From Porphyromonadaceae bacterium (GTDB lineage Bacteria > Bacteroidota > Bacteroidia > Bacteroidales > Paludibacteraceae): a DNA stretch of 45,298 nucleotides. Position numbers and translations under genes: made by a program. Positions 33,201 through 40,634 of this stretch are shown piece by piece. The notes under the pieces are model-generated. The model searched no databases. It saw only the letters and a list, made by a program, of their open reading frames with translations, and was not told where the DNA came from. The stretch covers positions 1-45,298 of the forward strand of contig JAAYIT010000307.1 in NCBI GenBank assembly GCA_012523295.1. The letters run 5' to 3'. Position 1 is the first letter of the stretch. Each line of letters begins with the position of its first letter.

Positions 33201-33432
33201 TGCTTTGCGATATGAAAAAGCCGATTATTTCAAAATAAAAGATATTACGCTTTCATACGCGTTGCCAACAAATATTGTAAAAAGTCTTCTTCTTTCAAGA
33301 CTTCAGGTGTATGGCTCGTTGAAAAACTACTTTACATTCAGCAATATCAATAATTATGACCCGGAGAGAAATGGCTCAATTTCATTCCCATTGGCAAAAC
33401 AAATGGTATTTGGCGTCAATATTGAATTATAA
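30295..33432 (+). CDS. SusC-like TonB-dependent outer-membrane transporter 2
   Basis: 1045 residues. Signal peptide to about 23 (FAYGKG), then an unusual Ser/Lys-rich stretch of about 30 residues before the CarboxypepD-regulatory-like domain ([20 protein letters not shown] ... [11 protein letters not shown], about 55-125). The plug follows: [30 protein letters not shown] and [30 protein letters not shown]. The barrel follows, ending MVFGVNIEL. An ATG at 30290 is in another frame and stops at once, so 30295 is the start. It is clearly diverged from the first SusC, so it probably takes a different pectic fragment. SusD 2 starts 47 bp later. Confidence 0.95.
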   Translation: [1045 protein letters not shown]

Positions 33433-33479
33433 CCTTATAGTAATATTTTTGTAATAACACATTAAATTTTGAATTAAAA

Positions 33480-35474
33480 ATGAAAAATCTCAAATATATT
33501 ATAGCAGCCGTTTTAATCATGACGTTGGCTGTTTCGTCTTGTTCAGATTTTCTTGAAGAAGATAACAAGGTAGGCCAAACTGCCGATCTTGTATATGGCA
33601 CACAGTCCGGTTTGCAAGGATTAGTAGCTTCATGTTACAGTTTTGCACGCGGATGGTATGGGAAAGAGGCTGGTTTAGGACTTTCTGAAATGGGAACCGA
33701 TCTGTTCTATTATGGATACGACAACAAACAAAAGTCGTTGAATTCATACAATATTTCTGCTCAAAGCTTGGATAATAATACGGCAGACAATCCTTGTTAT
33801 GATCAATATTGGGAAATGTTTTACGGAGCAGTTGATGTGTGCAATACAGCGATAAAGTATATTCCTCTAAATACCGTAATTACAGAATCGCTAAAAAATC
33901 AGTATCTTGGAGAAGTTTACTTCTTGCGTGCGTTTTATAATTTCCACCTGGTAAACATTTGGGGAGCCGTACCTTACAATGAAGAGACATTTTCTTCAGT
34001 TGTAACTACCGCGACACGTGTTCCCGAGGAAGTGATTTATAGCAAAATCCTGGGTGATATCGATAAATCAATCGAGTATTTCGAAAACTATCAAACGAAA
34101 ACTGATGGTCGTGCTAACTATTGGGCAGCCAAAGCATTGAAAGCTCGTACATTATTGTATGCAGCTTCCTGGCTTGGAAAGAACGCCCTTACAACGAATG
34201 CGGATTATTCAGGAAAAGATCTTTACTCCTTGGCAAAGGCAGAGGCTGATGCATTAATCGGGAGCGGACTCTTCTCATTCTATGATAATTATGCTGACAC
34301 CTGGACAATGAAAAACGAGGATTTTACCAAAAATAAAGAAGCTATCTGGGGCGTAAGCTATTCCGATGAACTGACTACAAATGTAAATGCGATTCCTTAT
34401 CGCTATAAAACCGGTTCGGATGGCAAGCAGCTTCAGTACAATGGGCTGATTACCCGTACAGGATATGGTCGGGGCGGGAATGCTATGCTTCTCATGTTTG
34501 TTTCAATGTGGAATAATGGAGCAAATGACCTTGGTGGAAACGGAAAAGAAACTTTTGTTCGCTCTACTGCTGATCCTACAATAATTGAGCATTACGTTAC
34601 GAAAGAAAAAGTAAATGTAGCACCCTATTACTCGATGTACGGACGTGGATTTACACGCTATTTGCCTTCGGTTTATTTGTGGCAGCTTCTTGAGAAAAAC
34701 CGTGCTACTGACCAGAGAACTGAAGCTACTCTATTGAATGCGTATAAAATTGCTCCGGGATTGGAAGGAAGTTCAAAAAACTATCCAAATATAAAAGATA
34801 CAGCTATTTACTACAGTCCGCTTGATGGAAATTCTCCGGAAGGAATAGCATTGCAAGCTTATGCAAAAGACAGATTTCGTGTTCAGTTTATGAGTGGTGG
34901 AGATATTCCTGTTTACACCTCTTCAAATCCTGCAACCGCATTGCCAACTGAAGCAGCTAAAACTACGTCTGATGTGTATGGAGACAAACGTTTTGATTCA
35001 TATAAAATCGGCGGATGGTGCTCATTTCCGGGAATTAAGAAATTCTTAGACGATGAGGTTGACACTCGTTACCTGACACATGACATTTCTTATCGTGATG
35101 CGGTAGTTTTTCGTTTAGCCGAAATGTATTTAATCAAAGCTGAAGCTGAGCTCGGAATGGGTAATTCTGCGGGTGCATTGGCTACGATTAATGAACTCCG
35201 TGCAAAACGCGCTATCGAAGGAAAAGATAATTCGATTTCAGGAACGGTAGATATCAACACAATTCTTGAAGAGCGTGCCATTGAACTTTGTGGTGAGCAA
35301 CAACGCTGGTTTGACCTGAAACGTACCCGCACTCTGGTTGAGCGTGTGAAAGCTTACAATGCGCAAGGTGCAGAAAACGTGGAGTCTTATCACTTGCTAC
35401 GACCAATACCGCAAGCTCAAATTGATGCTGTGACAAACAAAGACGAATTTAAACAAAATCCGGGTTATAATTAG
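33480..35474 (+). CDS. SusD-like outer-membrane lipoprotein 2
   Basis: 664 residues. Lipoprotein signal MKNLKYIIAAVLIMTLAVSSC with Cys21. SusD fold marks: YLGEVYFLRAFYNFHLVNIW, VVFRLAEMYLIKAEAELGMG, ILEERAIELCGEQQRWFDLK and the C-terminal LRPIPQAQIDAVTNKDEFKQ NPGYN signature. It pairs with the SusC gene just upstream. A strong terminator 35 bases after the stop ends the unit before the next leader ORF and GH105. Confidence 0.95.
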   Translation: MKNLKYIIAAVLIMTLAVSSCSDFLEEDNKVGQTADLVYGTQSGLQGLVASCYSFARGWYGKEAGLGLSEMGTDLFYYGYDNKQKSLNSYNISAQSLDNNTADNPCYDQYWEMFYGAVDVCNTAIKYIPLNTVITESLKNQYLGEVYFLRAFYNFHLVNIWGAVPYNEETFSSVVTTATRVPEEVIYSKILGDIDKSIEYFENYQTKTDGRANYWAAKALKARTLLYAASWLGKNALTTNADYSGKDLYSLAKAEADALIGSGLFSFYDNYADTWTMKNEDFTKNKEAIWGVSYSDELTTNVNAIPYRYKTGSDGKQLQYNGLITRTGYGRGGNAMLLMFVSMWNNGANDLGGNGKETFVRSTADPTIIEHYVTKEKVNVAPYYSMYGRGFTRYLPSVYLWQLLEKNRATDQRTEATLLNAYKIAPGLEGSSKNYPNIKDTAIYYSPLDGNSPEGIALQAYAKDRFRVQFMSGGDIPVYTSSNPATALPTEAAKTTSDVYGDKRFDSYKIGGWCSFPGIKKFLDDEVDTRYLTHDISYRDAVVFRLAEMYLIKAEAELGMGNSAGALATINELRAKRAIEGKDNSISGTVDINTILEERAIELCGEQQRWFDLKRTRTLVERVKAYNAQGAENVESYHLLRPIPQAQIDAVTNKDEFKQNPGYN

Positions 35475-35508
35475 TAGTATAATTCTCTAATTACAACTCA
35501 TTAATATC

Positions 35509-35550
35509 ACTCTGCCGACCTCCCGTTAACTAAGAGGTTGGCAGAGTTTC
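35509..35550 (+). terminator. Rho-independent terminator after the second SusCD pair
   Basis: ACTCTGCCGACCTC (35509-35522) pairs with GAGGTTGGCAGAGT (35534-35547) over 14 positions with a single wobble, followed by TT. The long stem makes a terminator likely although the T-run is short. Confidence 0.7.
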
Positions 35551-35569
35551 CCTGAAAAATAAAACAAGT

Positions 35570-35647
35570 ATGAAACAGCCATTAGAAGCAAATTTTCACG
35601 CAAAGCGTATGGAGATTGATGGCGTGTTCCAAACGCCCTTAATGTAA
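35570..35647 (+). CDS. 25-codon leader-type small ORF, copy 2
   Basis: ATG 35570 to TAA 35645-35647, starting MKQP and ending DGVFQTPLM. It is the partner of 128-202: the first 14 bases (ATGAAACAGCCATT) and the 3' block (GGCGTGTTCCA.ACG.CCTTAATGTAAAAAA) are nearly identical, while the middle differs and has one codon more. The gap to the next start codon is 18 nt, as in copy 1. GGCGT and ACGCC inside the 3' block can pair as a small hairpin in this copy and imperfectly in copy 1. It lies 20 bases after a strong terminator, so any transcript reading it must start nearby or read through. Confidence 0.45.
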   Translation: MKQPLEANFHAKRMEIDGVFQTPLM

Positions 35648-35665
35648 AAAAAAGAATTTAGACAG

Positions 35666-36841
35666 ATGAAAAAAGTACTTTTATTTTCGACAATTATTAT
35701 TGCTATTACAGCTTTATTCACGGGTTGTGCAGCAACCAATAAAAACTATGTCCGAATGGCAGATTCTGAAATGATCCGGAATCCTGAGAGCTGGATGGTT
35801 GATTTCTCAAAAACATTAAAATGGAATTACTGTCACGGCTTGGAGTTGGAGGCAATTTACGATGTTTATAAAAAAACCGGAAATAAAAAATACTATGACT
35901 ATGCGTTGAGTTATGCAGATACAATGGTCAATTCAGATGGAACTATCAAAACTTATAAACTTGAAGAATACAACATTGACCGATTAAATTCAGGAAAATT
36001 ACTTTTCCCGATTTACAAAGAAACCAAAGATGAAAAATATCGTCTTGCTATGGATTTACTGAAAAGTCAGATGGACACGCATCCACGTATTTCCAATGGC
36101 GGTTTTTGGCACAAGAAAGTTTATCCGCATCAGGTTTGGTTAGATGGATTGTATATGGCCGGACCTTTTCTTGCAGAATACGGAGCCACCTTTAATGACC
36201 CGAAAATGTTTGATGAGGTGACATTGCAACTGATTACAGCGTATGAAGACTTGGTTGATGAAAAAACCGGATTGCTCTATCACGGTTGGGATGAAAGCAG
36301 GGAACAGCGATGGTCTGATCCGATAACGGGGAAATCACCCAATTTTTGGTCGAGAAGTATCGGCTGGTATATGATGGCTTTGGTTGATGCACTGGACTTT
36401 ATACCGGAAAGTCACCCCAAAAGAGGCGAGATTATTGATATATTGAATAAAACAGCAGTTGCCATTGAGAATTTTCGCGATCCAATTTCCGGTATGTGGT
36501 ACCAGGTTACAGACAAAGGGCACAAACAAGGCAATTATTTAGAATCCACCGGTTCGATTATGTTCATTTACACATGGATTAAAGGTGCGAAGAACGGATT
36601 TTTACCAAAAGAATTTTTGAAAAAAGGCGAACAGGCTTATGAGCAGTATCTCAAACAGTTTTTGAAAGAAAATAATGACGGAACAATCTCGATAACAAGC
36701 TGTTGTGCTGTTTCTGGACTTGGCGGTGAGAAAAATTACAGAGATGGTAGTTTCGAATATTATATATCAGAACCCATAAGAGACAACGATCCAAAAGCTG
36801 TTTCTCCGTTTATTTGGGTAAGTATAATGCTGGATAAATAA
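35666..36841 (+). CDS. Unsaturated rhamnogalacturonyl/galacturonyl hydrolase, GH105 (YteR/YesR-like)
   Basis: Cleaves the unsaturated uronic acid left at the non-reducing end by pectin lyases. 391 residues. Lipoprotein-like signal ALFTGCAAT (Cys21) suggests a periplasm-facing or surface anchor. (alpha/alpha)6 barrel blocks: NYCHGLELEAIYDVYKKTG, LNSGKLLFPIYKET, NGGFWHKKVYPHQVWLDGLYM with the catalytic Asp160, LLYHGWDES, FWSRSIGWYMMALVDAL and SGMWYQVTDKG, all as in GH105. The gene is preceded by the leader ORF at 35570-35647. It acts downstream of the three PL1 lyases encoded in this window. Confidence 0.92.
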   Translation: MKKVLLFSTIIIAITALFTGCAATNKNYVRMADSEMIRNPESWMVDFSKTLKWNYCHGLELEAIYDVYKKTGNKKYYDYALSYADTMVNSDGTIKTYKLEEYNIDRLNSGKLLFPIYKETKDEKYRLAMDLLKSQMDTHPRISNGGFWHKKVYPHQVWLDGLYMAGPFLAEYGATFNDPKMFDEVTLQLITAYEDLVDEKTGLLYHGWDESREQRWSDPITGKSPNFWSRSIGWYMMALVDALDFIPESHPKRGEIIDILNKTAVAIENFRDPISGMWYQVTDKGHKQGNYLESTGSIMFIYTWIKGAKNGFLPKEFLKKGEQAYEQYLKQFLKENNDGTISITSCCAVSGLGGEKNYRDGSFEYYISEPIRDNDPKAVSPFIWVSIMLDK

Positions 36842-37101
36842 ATTGTTAGTCTCGGATTTGTCGATGTGATTATTTATAGTATTAAGCTAATAAAACTAAA
36901 TCCAATCGGATCAAGTTTCGTTCTCACAATTCAGCTTAACGGAGCTTTGCTTAATAACTGTTTTGTTAACAAGCTTGCAAAAGAATTTTACTAAAAAATC
37001 ACAAATAAAAGTAACACGTGATTACACTTTTGACTGATGCTTCGTCACCATTTTAATGGTCAGAAAGTGAAAAGAACACTGAAATATCTCAAAAATAAGT
37101 A

Positions 37102-37131
37102 TTGAAAATATAAATAACGGTGCTTAATTTG
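37102..37131 (+). promoter_or_regulatory. Promoter of the tandem pectate lyase genes
   Basis: TTG-N19-TTAATTTG, one base off TAnnTTTG in the -7 box, with ideal spacing. The start of transcription would be near 37137, about 107 nt before the coding start. Confidence 0.4.
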
Positions 37132-37134
37132 TCG

Positions 37135-37152
37135 CTTTACACTTAAGTAAAG
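37135..37152 (+). promoter_or_regulatory. Inverted repeat CTTTAC-N6-GTAAAG over the predicted start site
   Basis: Perfect 6-bp arms separated by 6 bases, placed at the predicted transcription start of the tandem PL1 genes. It is unlike the LacI-type palindromes, so if real it binds another regulator. Confidence 0.3.
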
Positions 37153-37243
37153 GCTGCACCGAATAAGTAAAACTCATAAAAAACCTATATTCTATTATTA
37201 ACCTGATTTCACATTAAAGTGAAGCGATTTTTTATAAATTAAA

Positions 37244-38926
37244 ATGTTAAAAATTCATCATTTTTTAGTTATTGTATCTTTGTTTTTCTTCACAGCTTCG
37301 GCTTTTTCTCAAACTCCTGCTTTCCCGGGCGCGGAAGGTGGCGGTAAATACACTACCGGAGGAAGAGGCGGAACTGTTTATTATGTAAATACACTTGCAG
37401 ATACGAACACCGGTAATGCTACAACCCGTGAGGGTTCGCTGCGTTGGTGTTTAGGCCGTTCCGGACCGAGGACTATTGTTTTTAAAGTTGGTGGAATTAT
37501 TAAGCTGAACAGCAGGCTCAGTATTTCCAAAGGGGACGTAACAATTGCCGGACAAACAGCGCCGGGTGATGGCATATGTATCCGTGACTACGATGTAGTC
37601 GTAAGTGCTGACAATGTAATTATCAGATACATGAGATTTAGGCTTGGAGATGCTATTTCTACACGTGAGCCTGATGCTATTGAAGGTAGATTCAGAAAGA
37701 ATATTATTTTAGATCATTGTTCCATGAGTTGGTCAATTGATGAGGTTGCATCATTTTATTCAAATGCTAACTTTACAATGCAATGGTGCTTTATCACCGA
37801 AGGATTAAATAAGTCTTTTCATGGAAAAGGAAACCATGGATACGGCGGTCTTTGGGGAGGGAAAAACGCCTCATTCCACCATAACCTTTTAGCACATAAC
37901 AATAGCCGGAATCCACGTTTCAACGGTTATAAACGTTCCGGATTAAGCTATAATAATCCGCAAGACGAAGAGAGAATGGATTTTAGAAACAATGTGATTT
38001 ATAACTGGGGCGGAAACAGTGGTTACGGAGGTGAGGCTGCCGGAAAATACGATATTGTTGCAAATTACTACAAGCCCGGACCACAGACTTCAAGTGGTAG
38101 TCGAAGCAGAATTGTTAATGTAGATATCGATGCGAGTTCAGCTTACGGACCACGCTGGGGTACGTTTTATGTCACCGACAATTATTTTCACAACAACCCA
38201 AGCGTGACTTCAAACAACTGGAATGGAGTAACATACGCTTCGGGAGTTGACAGAAATGCTTGTCGCGCAGATGTTCCGTTTCAAAACTTCCCGATTCTTC
38301 AACATACGGCAGAAAAAGCATTTGAAAAAGTATTGGCATACAGTGGTGCTTCACTCTCCAGAGATGCTGTTGATGCCCGAATTGTAAATGAAGTTCAGAA
38401 TGGCACTTACACCTATGTGGGTTCGAAAACAGGAATGAAAGGTATTATAGACTCGCAGAATGATGTTGGCGGATGGCCCGAATATAATGGCGGTGAAGCT
38501 CCGGTAGATTCGAATATCGATGGTATTCCAGATGGTTGGCTTGAGGAAAATTATCCCGGCAAAACTGCAAACGACAAGAATGAAGAAGGTTACACTTATC
38601 TTGAAGTTTACCTGAATAGCATAGTTGCCGACATTACTCATAATCAGTATCTTGAAGCGGATTATCCGACAGGTGTAAATGATGTTCTTTATAATTCAGA
38701 CCTGGTGACCTCATACTTTATTAACGGTGGAAATTTTATAAAATTAAATTCAGAATCGGTAGTTCGAAAAGTTAGTATCTACGATATTTCAGGAAAATTA
38801 TTGATGGAAAGAAATGTAAATGATTCTGAAGTCACAATTAACTCTACTATCCTGCCAAAAGGCATTTATGTCATAAAATCAACTCTTGAAGACAACAGAC
38901 AGGTAACCTCAAAATTAATGAAATAA
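37244..38926 (+). CDS. Pectate lyase, PL1, with T9SS sorting tail (second copy)
   Basis: 560 residues. Signal peptide ends TASAFSQ (23), and the mature protein starts TPAFPGAEGGG. PL1 blocks: DVTIAGQTAPGDGICI, VIIRYMRFRLGD, NIILDHCSMSWSIDE, HGYGGLWGGKNASFHHNLL and NNSRNPRF. A DSNIDGIPDGW calcium-type loop ends the catalytic part at about residue 430. The final 85 residues (NGGNFIKLNSESVVRKVSIY, DISGKLLMERN, LPKGIYVIKS) are a type A T9SS sorting domain, so secretion to the cell surface is expected. It is separated from the third PL1 gene by 4 bp, which indicates one transcript and probable coupling. Confidence 0.92.
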   Translation: MLKIHHFLVIVSLFFFTASAFSQTPAFPGAEGGGKYTTGGRGGTVYYVNTLADTNTGNATTREGSLRWCLGRSGPRTIVFKVGGIIKLNSRLSISKGDVTIAGQTAPGDGICIRDYDVVVSADNVIIRYMRFRLGDAISTREPDAIEGRFRKNIILDHCSMSWSIDEVASFYSNANFTMQWCFITEGLNKSFHGKGNHGYGGLWGGKNASFHHNLLAHNNSRNPRFNGYKRSGLSYNNPQDEERMDFRNNVIYNWGGNSGYGGEAAGKYDIVANYYKPGPQTSSGSRSRIVNVDIDASSAYGPRWGTFYVTDNYFHNNPSVTSNNWNGVTYASGVDRNACRADVPFQNFPILQHTAEKAFEKVLAYSGASLSRDAVDARIVNEVQNGTYTYVGSKTGMKGIIDSQNDVGGWPEYNGGEAPVDSNIDGIPDGWLEENYPGKTANDKNEEGYTYLEVYLNSIVADITHNQYLEADYPTGVNDVLYNSDLVTSYFINGGNFIKLNSESVVRKVSIYDISGKLLMERNVNDSEVTINSTILPKGIYVIKSTLEDNRQVTSKLMK

Positions 38927-38930
38927 GCTA

Positions 38931-40301
38931 ATGCAAATTATTAAAACAACAGTATTTTTTCTATTAATCTCATCAACCATATTTTCTCAAACTCCTGCAT
39001 TTCCCGGCGCTGAAGGTTCCGGTATGTACACTACCGGTGGTAGGGGAGGGAAAGTTCTGTACGTTACATCGCTCGAAGATTCACCTGAAGAAGGTACACT
39101 TCGCTGGGCGATAAGGAAAAAAGGACCGCGAACAATTTTGTTCAAAGTGTCAGGAATTATCCGCTTGAAAGAGCCGCTTTTTATCAATAACGGAGATGTT
39201 ACCATTGCAGGCCAATCAGCTCCCGGCGATGGAATCTGTTTAGCCGATTATGAAACCAAAGTAAGCGCTGATAATGTGATAATCAGATATTTAAGATTCC
39301 GACTCGGCGATGTGACCGAACAGCAAAGCGATGCGTTCTCAGGAGTAAGGAATAAAAATCTAATCATCGATCATTGCAGCATGAGTTGGAGCGTTGACGA
39401 ATGTTCTTCATTTTATGACAATGAAAATTTCACGATGCAATGGTGTGTTTTGGCTGAAAGCATGAAAAATTCTGTACATAAAAAAGGACCGCACGGTTAC
39501 GGCGGAATCTGGGGCGGAAAAAAAGCAACCTTTCATCACAATTTATTTGTGAGTAATGACAGCCGAAATCCACGCTTCTGTGGTAGCAGATACAGCAATC
39601 GACCTGATTTGGAGAAAATTGATTTCAGAAATAACGTGATTTATAACTGGGGATCAAATGCTACTTACGCAGCTGAGGGCGGCGAATATAATTTTGTAAA
39701 TAATTACTACAAACCCGGTCCTGCCACAAAATCGGATTTCCGATTCTTAGACCCATGGGCTGATAATGGCGGAAACAGGCAACCTGAAGGGGTTCACGGT
39801 GTGTTTTTTGTGAAAGGAAACATACTTGAAGGCAACAAAGAGGTTACGAGAAACAACTCGAAAGGTGTGATTATGAATAAAAACTTTGAAACTTATGCCC
39901 CCGGTGTCACTAAAAATGACATCCTTTCAAAGTCAGAATTTAAACTGCTTCCCGTGAAGACGCATTCTGCCAAAAAAGCCTTCAAGTATGTGTTGAAATA
40001 TGCCGGAGCATCATTAAAAAGGGATATCCTTGATACTCGCTATGTGCAAGAAACTCAAAACGGAACATTCACTTTTACAGGTTCAAAAGGCGGGAAAAAT
40101 GGATTGATTGACTCTCAAAACGATGTCGGCGGCTGGCCGGAATACAAATCTCTGCCTGCTCCGATTGATTCAAATAACGACGGAATTCCGGATGGCTGGT
40201 TGGAGAAAAAATATTCCGGAAAAAAATCAACCGACATAAACAAACAGGGTTACACCTATTTAGAAGTGTACTTAAACAGCTTAGTGAGTCATATAAAATA
40301 A
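38931..40301 (+). CDS. Pectate lyase, PL1, without sorting tail (third copy)
   Basis: 456 residues. Signal peptide MQIIKTTVFFLLISSTIFSQ, then TPAFPGAEGSG. Same PL1 blocks as its neighbour: DVTIAGQSAPGDGICL, VIIRYLRFRLGD, NLIIDHCSMSWSVDE, HGYGGIWGGKKATFHHNLF and NDSRNPRF. A DSNNDGIPDGW loop and YTYLEVYLNSLVSHIK form its end. The protein stops where the other two PL1 proteins continue into a T9SS domain, so it is likely periplasmic or released by another route. It follows the second PL1 by 4 bp and looks like a tandem duplicate that diverged in location as well as sequence. Confidence 0.92.
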   Translation: MQIIKTTVFFLLISSTIFSQTPAFPGAEGSGMYTTGGRGGKVLYVTSLEDSPEEGTLRWAIRKKGPRTILFKVSGIIRLKEPLFINNGDVTIAGQSAPGDGICLADYETKVSADNVIIRYLRFRLGDVTEQQSDAFSGVRNKNLIIDHCSMSWSVDECSSFYDNENFTMQWCVLAESMKNSVHKKGPHGYGGIWGGKKATFHHNLFVSNDSRNPRFCGSRYSNRPDLEKIDFRNNVIYNWGSNATYAAEGGEYNFVNNYYKPGPATKSDFRFLDPWADNGGNRQPEGVHGVFFVKGNILEGNKEVTRNNSKGVIMNKNFETYAPGVTKNDILSKSEFKLLPVKTHSAKKAFKYVLKYAGASLKRDILDTRYVQETQNGTFTFTGSKGGKNGLIDSQNDVGGWPEYKSLPAPIDSNNDGIPDGWLEKKYSGKKSTDINKQGYTYLEVYLNSLVSHIK

Positions 40302-40350
40302 ATTGATTATCCGTTTTTGTTCCTAATCTTAAATAATGTTTTTTTAGATT

Positions 40351-40380
40351 GGGACTAACCGCTTCAAGTCGGTTTGTCCC
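40351..40380 (+). terminator. Hairpin after the tandem PL1 genes, terminator or dispersed repeat
   Basis: GGGACTAACCG (40351-40361) pairs with CGGTTTGTCCC (40370-40380) with one T-T mismatch. It is not followed by a clear T-run. Its plan matches the hairpin at 13421-13445, so it may be a repeat family that also terminates. Confidence 0.45.
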
Positions 40381-40560
40381 GTTGTCTAATAACGTAAATA
40401 GGCAACCAACGCGAATATCGGGATGGTTACGATGTAACAATTCAAAATTGCAACAAATAGGAATGATTGCGGATAATCCTATAAAATTATTTGATTTTTT
40501 AAAAAAATATAGATGCTGATAGTCAGTTAGATAAATGATAATATCTTCGAAATATTTTTA

Positions 40561-40568
40561 TATCTTTG
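40561..40568 (+). promoter_or_regulatory. -7 box of the GH3 gene
   Basis: TATCTTTG fits TAnnTTTG perfectly and lies 67 bases before the GH3 start codon. No convincing -33 TTTG is seen, which would suit an activator-dependent promoter. Confidence 0.45.
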
Positions 40569-40590
40569 TGCTTTTGCGACAAAATATATG

Positions 40591-40605
40591 ATGTTCCGAG
40601 AACAT
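40591..40605 (+). promoter_or_regulatory. Palindrome ATGTTC-CGA-GAACAT in the GH3 leader
   Basis: Perfect 6-bp arms with a 3-base centre, about 17 bases downstream of the predicted transcription start. It is a candidate operator for a regulator other than the LacI-type one, since the spacing and half-sites differ. Confidence 0.4.
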
Positions 40606-40634
40606 ATGTTGTTTAATCTTAAAATCTAATTACT

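Larger units (their letters stand above)
36842..37243. other. Regulatory spacer between GH105 and the tandem PL1 genes
   Basis: No gene is seen in 400 bp. It holds a promoter candidate (TTG 37102-37104, 19 bases, TTAATTTG 37124-37131). A CTTTAC-N6-GTAAAG inverted repeat at 37135-37152 would cover the transcription start. CACGTG sits at 37015-37020. Confidence 0.45.
40302..40634. other. Spacer between PL1 and GH3
   Basis: 333 bp without a gene. It contains the hairpin at 40351-40380, the -7 box at 40561-40568 and a palindrome at 40591-40605, listed separately. Confidence 0.5.

Noticed and set aside
37007-37031. Apparent palindrome around CACGTG
   Set aside because: The outer AAAAGT/ACTTTT arms and the central CACGTG do not share one centre of symmetry, so it is not a single good palindrome.
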